The notes: generated by a model from the letters alone, not told the origin. A stretch of 64,000 nucleotides of DNA from Paenibacillus sp. UNC451MF (GCF_000686845.1 NZ_JMLS01000003.1:1-64000); one strand, 5' to 3'; positions 1 to 6,713 are shown, counted from the first letter of the stretch. A program made the numbers and translations.

Positions 1-155
1 AAATGTTCCAAAGCGTTCATTTCTTTTATTTCCGCATGCCCAAAACACTAACCTTACGGGTAAAAATGCTTTATTTCCTACGGACCACTAGATTCCAACG
101 TGAGAAATCCTGCGAATGACTGAGTTTACGTGAGATAAACCCTTAAAACCGAGGG

Positions 156-219
156 ACGGGTACGTTAGTTCAATAACAAACTTCAAAGTGAGACTGCCAC
201 GAATGTGATCGGCAGCCTC
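156..219. repeat. Left copy of hairpin repeat (degenerate)
   Basis: ACGGGTACGTTAGTTCAATAA (156-176) is followed by GAGACTGCC (190-198) and GGCAGCCTC (211-219), which form a 9-bp hairpin with one mismatch. The same two blocks recur in the same order to the right of the next gene (1375-1395 and 1400-1427). This copy lacks the left arm of the first palindrome, so it looks like an eroded or half copy. The function is unknown. Confidence 0.6.
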
Positions 220-354
220 ATTAAGCTATTGGGCAATAGAGTTGAATAACGATCGCGAAAAGAAGTATGGGGTGTTACATAATTTAACAATATTGTCACA
301 CAAATCAAGTTCTTTTTGTGGGAAAGTAGTACTGTAATCACTCTCATTTGTGAA

Positions 355-368
355 AGGAGGCGGCTCCT
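355..368 (+). promoter_or_regulatory. RBS inside a small hairpin
   Basis: AGGAG (355-359), a four-base loop GCGG and CTCCT (364-368) form a 5-bp stem directly before the ATG at 369. The Shine-Dalgarno sequence GGAGG (356-360) is therefore inside the stem, so translation could be limited by folding. The pairing is seen directly; a regulatory role is inference. Confidence 0.4.
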
Positions 369-1355
369 ATGGTCGGGAATGTTGAATTGTTAAAACGAGT
401 AGTAGGTTCCTTCAAAGGAGTTTCAACTGGGGATGCAATTGGAAAACAAACAGAATCTTTAAGGTTTGAGGAAATTAATCAGTGGTTTCCAGGTGGGGTT
501 ACCGGATTTCATGGACCAATAGGTAGTATCATGCCCCGATATGAAGGTAAGCATTACTTCTGGAAATTTGGAGAAACAACAGATGACACTGAACAAACGA
601 CTTCAATTGCAAGGGTAATTACACGGGGATTTCCTATCACTCACGCTTCTGTGGGAGAAGAACTTATGCAATGCAAAAAGTCAAACCGCCCGACTCTACA
701 GCTGGGAAAGTTCCAACAATTCGGCGATCCTTCTCGGATAGCTTTTGAAGGCGACGGCTGTGGAGCTGCAATGCGTGTGGCCCCCATTGGAGCATTGTAT
801 TCATATGAAAAGATACACGAACTTGTTTCAAGTGTTTTTGAAGCGAGTATCCCTACGCATGGCGGAAGAATAGCAATATGTGGTGCTACCGCAATTGCCG
901 CCGCAGTCTCTGCTGCAATTGATAACAAGTCCCCAGATGAGGTACTCCAGCATGCTGTTCGGGCAGCGAGACTCGCCGAAAAATACCGCCAATCAACAAC
1001 CGACGAGAACATCTCTACCTTGATTATGCAAGTGCACGAGGACCTTTCTAATCAAGCGACATTATCTTTAGAGTACATAAAAGAAAAATACATGCCTTGG
1101 AAAACCCCTAATATTGTTGCTTTGGCGATAAGTCTCGCTGTTATTACTAACTCAGCTGAAAAAACAACGCTACTAGCCGCTAACCTAGGCGGCGACACTG
1201 ATTCAGTCGCATCAATGGGTGCAGCAATTGCGGGAGCGATGTCCCCAGAATCAGTGAATGAAAGCTGGTATCAAGCGGTCGAATTTGTTAATGGAAATGA
1301 GCTTGTCAATCTAGCGTCAAGTATTGTGAAACTTCGGTCTAAAAGTGAAGTTTAG
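369..1355 (+). CDS. ADP-ribosylglycohydrolase family protein
   Basis: A 328-aa protein of the DraG/ARH fold, which removes ADP-ribose from modified macromolecules using a binuclear metal centre. The family's metal motifs are visible: a G-D pair near residues 21-22, TDDTEQT at 71-77 and GGDTDS at about 274-279. The length is normal and no signal peptide is seen, so it is probably cytosolic. The ATG at 369 follows GGAGG at 8 bases. No ADP-ribosyltransferase or toxin partner is encoded next to it; the gene stands alone between two related repeats. The substrate (protein, DNA, RNA or small molecule) cannot be told from sequence. Confidence 0.88.
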   Translation: MVGNVELLKRVVGSFKGVSTGDAIGKQTESLRFEEINQWFPGGVTGFHGPIGSIMPRYEGKHYFWKFGETTDDTEQTTSIARVITRGFPITHASVGEELMQCKKSNRPTLQLGKFQQFGDPSRIAFEGDGCGAAMRVAPIGALYSYEKIHELVSSVFEASIPTHGGRIAICGATAIAAAVSAAIDNKSPDEVLQHAVRAARLAEKYRQSTTDENISTLIMQVHEDLSNQATLSLEYIKEKYMPWKTPNIVALAISLAVITNSAEKTTLLAANLGGDTDSVASMGAAIAGAMSPESVNESWYQAVEFVNGNELVNLASSIVKLRSKSEV

Positions 1356-1363
1356 GGGACTTT

Positions 1364-1427
1364 TTATTGAACTAACGGGTACGATAGTTCAATAAATATG
1401 AGGCTGCCGACATATATCGGCAGCCTC
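1364..1427. repeat. Right copy of hairpin repeat; double stem-loop
   Basis: The first palindrome has arms TTATTGAACTA (1364-1374) and TAGTTCAATAA (1385-1395) around loop ACGGGTACGA. The second has arms GAGGCTGCCGA (1400-1410) and TCGGCAGCCTC (1417-1427) around loop CATATA. Both are perfect 11-bp stems. It follows the ADP-ribosylglycohydrolase stop by nine bases and may act as its terminator, though no U-tract follows. It shares both blocks with 156-219. Confidence 0.65.
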
Positions 1428-1454
1428 GTCGGTCCTGTTCCTCCAGCACTTTGA

Positions 1455-1550
1455 TCATTTCGTTAAAGCGATAATCAGACTAATAATACTGATAACCAGA
1501 GCGGCAATACTAATAATATAAGTGGCGACTCTGATGCCCGAAAGCTTCAT
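1455..1550 (-). CDS. 31-aa hydrophobic membrane peptide
   Basis: A small reverse-strand frame, ATG to TGA, preceded by AAGGGG at a fitting distance. The peptide starts MKLSGIRVATY and continues as an unbroken Ile/Leu/Val/Ala helix of about 18 residues, ending in TK. It resembles in form the tiny membrane peptides of type I toxin or holin-like toxin families, but I recognise no specific motif. It lies downstream of and parallel to the 38-aa peptide at 1652-1768, with a GC-rich hairpin between them. It may be co-transcribed with that peptide. Too short for firm gene calling. Confidence 0.45.
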   Translation of the reverse strand: MKLSGIRVATYIISIAALVISIISLIIALTK

Positions 1551-1620
1551 ACTTTCAGCCCCTTTATGGTATAATTGAGAAGGAAGAAGCAAACCCTTGT
1601 ATTTCATCCCCGGTGGTTCG

Positions 1621-1638
1621 GGGAGCCTTTCGGCTCCC
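1621..1638 (-). terminator. GC-rich hairpin between two micro-genes
   Basis: Arms GGGAGCC (1621-1627) and GGCTCCC (1632-1638); on the minus strand the loop reads GAAA, a GNRA tetraloop. A second possible stem, CCCC/GGGG, lies at about 1607-1624. There is no U-tract in the minus direction, so it may be an RNA stability or attenuation element, not a classic terminator. Confidence 0.4.
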
Positions 1639-1651
1639 TTTCCCGTGTTGA

Positions 1652-1768
1652 TTATCGCTGAGCGGCGATGAGGGTGATTATCGAAGCTGTTAGGTTAATG
1701 AGTGCAATCATTAATCCTATTAAATCACTTCGGCTAATCGTTTGCTTCTTCCTTTTCTTTTTTGCCAT
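1652..1768 (-). CDS. 38-aa basic-hydrophobic membrane peptide
   Basis: A reverse-strand frame with a near-perfect ribosome binding site (GGAGGTGAG) before its ATG. The first 13 residues are strongly basic (MAKKKRKKQTISR), followed by about 22 residues that suit one membrane helix (DLIGLMIALINLTASIITLI) and a short AAQR tail. The layout, length and lone helix recall holin-like or type I toxin peptides such as BsrG, but identity is inference. The gene is divergent from the ribbon-helix-helix gene at 1887, and its promoter is overlaid by a near-palindromic operator, so it is probably repressed by that protein. Confidence 0.6.
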   Translation of the reverse strand: MAKKKRKKQTISRSDLIGLMIALINLTASIITLIAAQR

Positions 1769-1792
1769 CTTGTCTCACCTCCTTATAATTAT

Positions 1793-1818
1793 ACTATATA
1801 CTTGTACTAGTATATAGT
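1793..1818. promoter_or_regulatory. Operator 1: 26-bp near-palindrome
   Basis: Arms ACTATATACT (1793-1802) and AGTATATAGT (1809-1818) surround TGTACT; 24 of 26 positions are symmetric. It shares the TTGTACT(A/G)GTA core with operator 2, whose centre is exactly 30 bp away, about three helical turns. It is a likely binding site for the ribbon-helix-helix protein encoded just to the right. Confidence 0.6.
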
Positions 1819-1821
1819 CAA
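1793..1821 (-). promoter_or_regulatory. Leftward promoter of micro-genes
   Basis: On the minus strand, -35 TTGACT (1821-1816) and -10 TATAGT (1798-1793) are separated by 17 bases. The spacer and -10 are wholly covered by the palindrome at 1793-1818. Confidence 0.55.
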
Positions 1822-1828
1822 GCTATTT

Positions 1829-1842
1829 TTGTACTGGTACAA
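1829..1842. promoter_or_regulatory. Operator 2: TTGTAC/GTACAA palindrome
   Basis: TTGTAC (1829-1834) and GTACAA (1837-1842) flank a TG centre. It sits upstream of a TACAAT -10 (1858-1863) that probably serves the rightward gene at 1887, where it would cover the -35 region. Centre-to-centre distance to operator 1 is 30 bp. Confidence 0.55.
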
Positions 1843-1886
1843 GTATATATTTTGTGTTACAATAAGGTGAAAGGAAGGTGAATCCA

Positions 1887-2093
1887 TTGGATGAAAAGAA
1901 ACGCAATGCATCAACTAAGGCCAAGGAAAAATATAATGCAGCTAATTATGATCAGGTTAAATTAATGGTAAAAAAGGGTGATCGTGAACGGATTGATAGA
2001 GAAGCAGCCTTGCACGGAATGAGCCGTAATGCATTCATTCTGGCAGCAATCGAAGAGAAAATAGAGCGCGCCAAAAAAGAACAGGAGGAATGA
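1887..2093 (+). CDS. Arc-like ribbon-helix-helix protein
   Basis: A 68-aa protein starting MDEKKRNASTKAKEKYNA. The part from YDQVKLMVKKGDRERID through EAALHGMSRNAFILAAIEEKI fits a ribbon-helix-helix fold: a short beta strand, helix, turn (GMS) and second helix. Similar small Arc-type regulators occur on mobile elements and as antitoxins. The TTG at 1887 is preferred to the in-frame GTG at 1878 because AAGGAAGGTG ends six bases before it. It is divergent from two membrane micropeptides and separated from them by two related palindromes, which suggests autoregulation and control of both directions. Confidence 0.7.
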   Translation: MDEKKRNASTKAKEKYNAANYDQVKLMVKKGDRERIDREAALHGMSRNAFILAAIEEKIERAKKEQEE

Positions 2094-2112
2094 TCTCGCT
2101 GTTCTTTTTTTA
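2073..2112 (+). terminator. Terminator overlapping the RHH gene end
   Basis: Arms AAAAGAACAG (ending 2084) and CTGTTCTTTT (from 2099) are followed by a T run. The left arm lies inside the last codons of the ribbon-helix-helix gene, so its transcript should end here and the next operon needs its own promoter. Confidence 0.65.
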
Positions 2113-2116
2113 CCTC

Positions 2117-2161
2117 TTGAAACACGAACATATATTCCTATATAATACAAACAAATGTTCT
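2117..2161 (+). promoter_or_regulatory. Promoter with two SOS-box-like sites
   Basis: The -35 TTGAAA (2117-2122) and -10 TATAAT (2141-2146) are 18 bases apart. CGAACATATATTCC (2125-2138) lies in the spacer and CAAACAAATGTTCT (2148-2161) just after the -10. Each matches 12 of 14 positions of the Bacillus LexA (DinR) consensus CGAACRNRYGTTYG. This predicts DNA-damage induction of the following three-gene operon. Confidence 0.65.
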
Positions 2162-2179
2162 TAAATGGGGGCGGACGAA

Positions 2180-2383
2180 TTGGAGTTACAAATGCTAAGG
2201 TTTATTGGTCAAACTGTTGAAATCATCTACAGTGGAAATGATGGATCCATTACGCAGCGTGCTATAGAGGTTCGAGAAATTGGTAACAATACCGTTAAAG
2301 CATTTTGTCTTCGCTGGCGAGCGCCGAGGGTATTTCGAATAGAGAACATTCTAGCCGTGCAGCCTGTAGGGAGGGCATCATGA
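2180..2383 (+). CDS. Stand-alone mini-WYL-like protein
   Basis: A 67-aa protein. The pattern VEIIYSGNDGSITQRAIEV, then VKAFCLRWRAPRVFRIENI, resembles the core beta sheet of WYL domains (I-x-Y-x-x-x-x-G-x-x-x-x-R and A-x-C-x-x-R-x-x-R-x-F-R). It has no helix-turn-helix of its own. The TTG at 2180 is preferred to the in-frame ATG at 2165 because GGGGGCGG precedes it, while nothing precedes the ATG. Its stop overlaps the yolD-like start (ATGA), so the two are translationally coupled. WYL domains of PafBC and DriD sense DNA-damage signals; a similar role here is inference. Confidence 0.65.
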   Translation: MELQMLRFIGQTVEIIYSGNDGSITQRAIEVREIGNNTVKAFCLRWRAPRVFRIENILAVQPVGRAS

Positions 2384-2724
2384 AAAAACTTACAGGGAAC
2401 GGTCTTTGGGAATCAAGCAGGATGATGCTGCCAGAGCACCGGGAGCGTAGCGTTCAGTTGCACAAGCAAACGGATAGACTTGCAAAACTGGAGTTAATGG
2501 AAGAGGAGCTGCAGGAGTTGTTTGGACGTCTGAAGTCTTCTATGTCAAACACGCTTGAAGTAACAGTATCGGTTTTCTGCGAATATGGACGCATGAAGTA
2601 TACAGGGATCGTGAGCGGATTGGATCCACGGCAGCAGCTTGTGAAATTGGAATGGCTAGGCGATTGGAAGTTAATCGACTTCAAAGATATTATTGGAGTT
2701 GAATTTAGTGCTGAAAGATATTGA
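2380..2724 (+). CDS. YolD-like protein
   Basis: A 114-aa protein of the YolD-like family. The family's N-terminal signature is seen in LTGNGLWESSRMMLPEHRE, followed by a helical segment and a beta-rich C-terminus (TVSVFCEYGRMKYTGIVSGL, then WKLIDFKDIIGVE). In Bacillus, YolD is encoded with the Y-family polymerase UvrX and is linked to SOS mutagenesis. The ATG at 2380 overlaps the previous stop and follows TAGGGAGGG. No Y-family polymerase is encoded near it here. The preceding promoter carries SOS-box-like sites, which agrees with the family's known context. Confidence 0.8.
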   Translation: MKKLTGNGLWESSRMMLPEHRERSVQLHKQTDRLAKLELMEEELQELFGRLKSSMSNTLEVTVSVFCEYGRMKYTGIVSGLDPRQQLVKLEWLGDWKLIDFKDIIGVEFSAERY

Positions 2725-2962
2725 ACGCAAGGTATTACGGATCATCGGTAACTATACTTTTATGTGCAAGGCGACTCCCAGCATTCATGTGCTCGAAAAT
2801 AAAACGGGCCGTAGCCGGGAAGGGATTATGGATGTATTGGCTATCCTTGCCCAGGAGCGATATATAGAATGGAACCGCGCTGAACCGGAGCGTATTGTTA
2901 TACTGGAGGCTTGGGAGAGAACTTCAAAGGAAAATACAGCTTCATTTTGGATTTCATACTGA
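2708..2962 (+). CDS. LexA-DNA-binding-domain-like small protein
   Basis: An 84-aa protein whose start overlaps the yolD-like stop. Its layout follows the winged helix of LexA: L-x-x-x-E-R-K-V-L-R-I-I at the start, TPSIHVLENKTGRSREGI in the position of LexA's PSVREI recognition region, ILAQERYIEW for the L-x-x-K-G-L-I-x-R strand, then PERIVILEAWE like LexA's PRAIEIL. It ends there, with no S24 autoprotease domain. GTG 2708 is chosen because GGAG lies nine bases before it; TTG 2693 is an alternative. The resemblance is by eye and needs profile comparison. A DNA-binding modulator of the SOS response is inferred. Confidence 0.55.
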   Translation: MLKDIERKVLRIIGNYTFMCKATPSIHVLENKTGRSREGIMDVLAILAQERYIEWNRAEPERIVILEAWERTSKENTASFWISY

Positions 2963-2971
2963 GTTACGCAG

Positions 2972-2996
2972 GAGCCCTGGAGGCTCTTTATTTTTA
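2972..2996 (+). terminator. Terminator of the yolD-like operon
   Basis: GAGCC (2972-2976) pairs with GGCTC (2982-2986), followed by TTTATTTTT. The stem is short but the T-rich tail is good. Confidence 0.45.
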
Positions 2997-3110
2997 ACAC
3001 AAAATTACCACGATGGTTAAATGTTGTAGCGACTGAGGAAGCAAGGAAAAGAATCAATAGGAGAAGGATTTAATGTAAAGGGTAGGAAACTCATAATCAC
3101 TTCAAACATT

Positions 3111-3143
3111 AAAAGCCTGGTCTTAACTGACTAGGCTTTTAGT
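3111..3143. terminator. Hairpin terminator
   Basis: AAAAGCCTGGTC (3111-3122) and GACTAGGCTTTT (3129-3140) form a 12-bp stem with one wobble pair. No gene is seen directly upstream (2997-3110), so it may be a leftover of a gene lost at this junction. The Tad-locus remnant begins immediately after it. Confidence 0.5.
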
Positions 3144-3162
3144 TCATATATTTGAACATTTT

Positions 3163-3276
3163 GCTTTTCGTAAGTGGATTATGCAATGGGTTAAAAGTTT
3201 GTTCGATTCGGCTGACGCACAAATTAAAAATCAGACGGGTACTGTCCAGAGTGATGTTAGTTCCATTAGCCCGTAA
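3163..3276 (+). pseudogene. 3' remnant of a Flp-type pilin gene
   Basis: The frame reads AFRKWIMQWVKSLFDSADAQ onward and stops with TAA at 3274-3276, without a matching start or hydrophobic segment upstream. The pattern F-R-K-W-I-x-x-W-V-x-x-L-F resembles the C-terminal part of the small Tad pilins of Bacillota, just after their membrane helix. It sits where flp would be expected, directly before a TadE-like gene. I infer that the 5' part was lost at a junction near 3140-3165. A short intact gene from ATG 3181 (31 aa) is possible but less likely. Confidence 0.4.
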
Positions 3277-3322
3277 GAAGCATTTGTTGTGCTCCCGATT
3301 GCTTCCAGCCTGTCATAAGCTT

Positions 3323-4321
3323 ATGTTTCCCAAAAAACTTAAGCTATTTTATGAAACAAAAGGAAGCTTCACAATAGAGGCTAGCCTTGTCCTCCCAATG
3401 ATTTTGCTGAGCACGATATCTTTGCTATTTTTAGCCCTGTATGTATATCAAACTTCATCTGCATTTCAAAATGCGGGTGTAGCAGCTGATCGAGCGGCAT
3501 TCATATGGGATAACAGCAAAAAGGATGCCGTTACGGGGGATTACTCCATTCATCAAGATGACGGCTTGTATTGGCGATTGCACAGCGACAGCATGTCGGA
3601 TTTGTTCCGTTTTCTCATCCCAAACAAAGCTGCACAAATCTCTCTTCCTGTTTCCTCACCGGGTAGTGACACAGGACCGGAGGGGAAGATGCAAAAGGTT
3701 GGCGCTACTCTTTCCTCTGATTGGAGCGGAATGATGCGTTATCAAAATAGCGGTTTTTCCAGGGAAGTAGTGGTGAACTTGGAAAAACCATTCCGATCTC
3801 CACATTTTATGGTCAAGAAGCTGGATAACCATGTCGTGTCGGAGGCATCCGCTCAAGTTGTTGATCCGGTCGAAACAATTCGGTTGATTGACTTGACGCG
3901 ATCATTTATACAAGAGATCCAAGGGAGGATCAAGCCAAGCGCCGCTTTAGCTACAATGGTCGAGCCGAAATCTGTCCCCGAGCCTGCTGTCGTTATTACA
4001 AATCATGAAAGTGCAGCGAACTATTTGCGTACCTTAGTGAACGGGAAAGAGCAAACGCTGGAGGTTAATGCTTCTACCAAACGAGTGGTTGATGCGCTGG
4101 ACGCCAATAAGGTTGCTCATCAAGCCTACTATAGCTTTAACGAAGCTCAGCTAAGAAATGTACAAATGCCTAAGGATGCGGGGCTTCTTAAAGAAGGATC
4201 TCAAGTAACGGGAGTGGTATGGCATTTCTTTAAATTGTCTAAGCAAGATAAAGTCAAGCTTTCCAACGGTCTTCGTCAGGAGCTGGAGCGTCAGGGTATT
4301 GTTGTTGTCATTCATGAATGA
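3323..4321 (+). CDS. TadE-like pseudopilin-type protein
   Basis: A 332-aa membrane-anchored protein. The N-terminus has ETKGSFTIEASLVLPMILL, the charged residue, glycine and hydrophobic helix pattern of TadE/TadF-like minor pilins that are cut by prepilin peptidase; the membrane helix spans about residues 20-43. The rest is a soluble extracellular domain. In-frame starts at 3254 (ATG) and 3323 (ATG) are both without a clear Shine-Dalgarno; 3323 places the processing site at the usual distance from the start. It is followed by a TadG-like gene, a second TadE-like gene and a prepilin peptidase, which supports the Tad assignment. Confidence 0.65.
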   Translation: MFPKKLKLFYETKGSFTIEASLVLPMILLSTISLLFLALYVYQTSSAFQNAGVAADRAAFIWDNSKKDAVTGDYSIHQDDGLYWRLHSDSMSDLFRFLIPNKAAQISLPVSSPGSDTGPEGKMQKVGATLSSDWSGMMRYQNSGFSREVVVNLEKPFRSPHFMVKKLDNHVVSEASAQVVDPVETIRLIDLTRSFIQEIQGRIKPSAALATMVEPKSVPEPAVVITNHESAANYLRTLVNGKEQTLEVNASTKRVVDALDANKVAHQAYYSFNEAQLRNVQMPKDAGLLKEGSQVTGVVWHFFKLSKQDKVKLSNGLRQELERQGIVVVIHE

Positions 4322-4383
4322 CAGAGAAAATAAAGTGGAGCTTTGTGTGAGTTGCCTCAGCATAAAGAGAAGGAGGGCTTACG

Positions 4384-6666
4384 GTGTTACTGTTGCGGCG
4401 GTTATGGGCGGAGCAGCAGGGAGCGGTATCTTTGTATTTATTGTTAATTCTTGTCCCGGTGTTTTTGTTTTGTGCATTGCTAATCGATTTTGCCCGCATT
4501 CAAGTAGCTGAGAAGGAAGCGGAAAATGCTGTGAAAACAGGGGTTCGCTCTACGCTATCCTCCTTCTCGCCTAAGCTGCAGGCGTATGGATTGTATGCAT
4601 TAAACCAAAAGACGGATGAATCCAAAGCACTGTTTCTGAAGGTGGTTGAAGGGAATATATCGGGTTCTCTTGCATCAAATCAATTTCAGTTTATTGATCA
4701 AAAGCTCGAACCGGAGGGCTCCAGCCTGACCTCGATGTATTCGCTTGGTAACCACACGGTATTTAAAAAGCAAATTCTAGAGGAGATGAAATATCGTGCC
4801 CCAATGATTTACTCGTTAGAGATGGCGGACAAATTTAAGAAGACCGGAATTGCATCAGCAATGGGGCAAGCTTCACAGTTTTCTAAAAATGCTGAGAAAA
4901 TCGAAAAGCTGCTTGAGGAACGTGACGATCAACTGGATCAAGCTTGGAAGGAATGGTCAGCAATATACCAAAAAGCGGTAGCGATGCACCCTTTTTATCA
5001 AACTCAGCTGGCTGATCTGAATAAGTTAAGCGATAAGATCGGTCTTCATACGATTGGTGAGGTTAAACAGTCGATTCAGGATGCCAAGAGGCAATTGGTT
5101 GATTTAAAGGATGAAGTGAAGCAAATCGACGGTGACATACGCTCTTTGATGCAAGCGGGCTCTCAAGCAAGCTCTACGATAGATTCTCTTCTTGATCTTA
5201 AGGATGATTTACAAGACGAAATCAAGGATGTAAAGGATAAAATTGCAGATTTAGAGCAGCTGCTTGATGATTTGCTCGAGTACGCAAAACTGCTGGCAAT
5301 GTTAAAGCTGAAATCAAAGAGCGATTTGGATGATTTAAAGGATCGGCTCAAAGCTTTTGACGAAGCTTTGAACAAGGCTAAAAAAACTAATGATCAATTG
5401 AATGCTGAGCTTCGGGATATTCAGTCACAAAACGCGGCATCAGATTCCTATGAAGCTAACAAGGTATTTCAGGCTGTTCATTTGATTTCCCGAGCCGATC
5501 TTGATGATTACGGCAGCAAAGCGGCTTCCACGGTTGCTCTATTCTCCGGGCTAGAAGCTCAGCTTTCCAATGTTATTTTGTTCGATGCTCAAAATTATCG
5601 CAATGCGGACCAATCGATACAATCCTTTTGGAAACAAGCTCAGGAGTTACAATCGACACAAAGCGTGAAAGAGCAGCAGAGGAATAGTAATAAAGCAGCA
5701 GCGACCACCTCCAAACAGGAGCAACGCAAAAAAGCTCAAGCTTATTTGGACCAAGTAAAGCTGGCTCTTGGCGGCTGCAGTATACCAGGGATGACAGATT
5801 CCTCTAAGCAGCAGTATATTACACTGCAAGGGGATCCCTCACAAGGGACGAAAGGCTATTATCAGTCTTTCATGGAGTCCAATAATGCAGGCAACTTATC
5901 TCAGCCGGTCCCATCAGTTGATCTGGATAATGCAGACAAGGCAGGAGCAAGCGCGATGAATCTTATTTCGTCTTTAACCAGTCTCCTGACCGATGTTCGA
6001 GATGAGTTTTATGTTGACGAATTTGCGGTGAGCAAATTCAATTATCGCACTTTTGGTTTAGAAAAGGACAGCACAGGGGCAATCAAAGGCTCGTTAGAAC
6101 CATCAGAGCCTGGTAAGCACAAGCTTGCTAATCAAGAGCTGGAGTATTTACTATATGGATCGAATACCTGTGCAAGCAACTATTCTATGGCATATGCTGA
6201 AATGTTCGCATTTCGGTTAGCTGTTGATACAGCGGAGGCTCTGCTTGAACCCAAAAATGAAATATTGAATGTAGGTTCTCCTCTGCTGGTATTTTTAGCA
6301 GCTGTAGCAGAAGGAGCCATCCACGCACAGCAGGATATGTCAAAACTGATTCAAGGGGAAATGGTACCCTTGTCAAAAAAGTTAGGCAGTTTTTTCACCA
6401 TGGGCTACAAGGATTATTTAAGAATGTTCTTTTTACTGCATAGTCGAGATAAAGTGCTTTTATCCCGAATGCAATCGTTAATTCAACTGAATACAGATAT
6501 AGATTTGCAGCAAAGCACTACGTATATATCCGGTACTGCATCAACCTCTATTCGTTTATGGTTTCTTCCGGGACTTATGAATCAATTGGGAAAATCAGGA
6601 CTAAATGCTTGTCATGTCAACCTTGGCAGATGTCAAATAACGAAGACGGGAGTGATGGCGTACTGA
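4384..6666 (+). CDS. TadG-like protein with long coiled coil
   Basis: A 760-aa protein starting at GTG 4384 after GAAGGAGGG. The N-terminus has QQGAVSLYLLLILVPVFLF, a TadG-type single membrane helix (about residues 13-36). Residues of roughly 150-360 are rich in heptad-like K/E/D/L repeats (for example VDLKDEVKQIDGDIRSLMQ), indicating a long coiled coil; a second Gln/Lys-rich helical stretch lies near 430-455. It probably anchors or spans the envelope as part of the Tad pilus. It is much longer than typical TadG because of the coiled coil. The following gene's Shine-Dalgarno starts about 35 bases after its stop. Confidence 0.7.
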   Translation: MLLLRRLWAEQQGAVSLYLLLILVPVFLFCALLIDFARIQVAEKEAENAVKTGVRSTLSSFSPKLQAYGLYALNQKTDESKALFLKVVEGNISGSLASNQFQFIDQKLEPEGSSLTSMYSLGNHTVFKKQILEEMKYRAPMIYSLEMADKFKKTGIASAMGQASQFSKNAEKIEKLLEERDDQLDQAWKEWSAIYQKAVAMHPFYQTQLADLNKLSDKIGLHTIGEVKQSIQDAKRQLVDLKDEVKQIDGDIRSLMQAGSQASSTIDSLLDLKDDLQDEIKDVKDKIADLEQLLDDLLEYAKLLAMLKLKSKSDLDDLKDRLKAFDEALNKAKKTNDQLNAELRDIQSQNAASDSYEANKVFQAVHLISRADLDDYGSKAASTVALFSGLEAQLSNVILFDAQNYRNADQSIQSFWKQAQELQSTQSVKEQQRNSNKAAATTSKQEQRKKAQAYLDQVKLALGGCSIPGMTDSSKQQYITLQGDPSQGTKGYYQSFMESNNAGNLSQPVPSVDLDNADKAGASAMNLISSLTSLLTDVRDEFYVDEFAVSKFNYRTFGLEKDSTGAIKGSLEPSEPGKHKLANQELEYLLYGSNTCASNYSMAYAEMFAFRLAVDTAEALLEPKNEILNVGSPLLVFLAAVAEGAIHAQQDMSKLIQGEMVPLSKKLGSFFTMGYKDYLRMFFLLHSRDKVLLSRMQSLIQLNTDIDLQQSTTYISGTASTSIRLWFLPGLMNQLGKSGLNACHVNLGRCQITKTGVMAY

Positions 6667-6713
6667 ATTGGGTTAAGAGGGTCCTTTTATTCAGCACTAA
6701 AAGGAGACGGAGT

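Larger units (their letters stand above)
1..368. other. Non-coding left edge
   Basis: No convincing reading frame is seen on either strand. The stretch holds the left copy of a hairpin repeat (156-219, listed separately) and the leader of the ADP-ribosylglycohydrolase gene. No clear sigma-A promoter could be assigned; a TGTAAT at about 334-339 is the best -10 candidate but lacks a good -35. What lies left of position 1 is unknown. Confidence 0.5.

Noticed and set aside
1962-2150. 62-codon reverse frame across the RHH gene and SOS promoter
   Set aside because: It overlaps a supported gene, a terminator and a promoter, and has no RBS.
3002-3067. Short open stretch ending in a basic tail (ATEEARKRINRRRI)
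   Set aside because: It looks like a protein C-terminus, but the frame runs back through a terminator with no start; too short to call a gene remnant.
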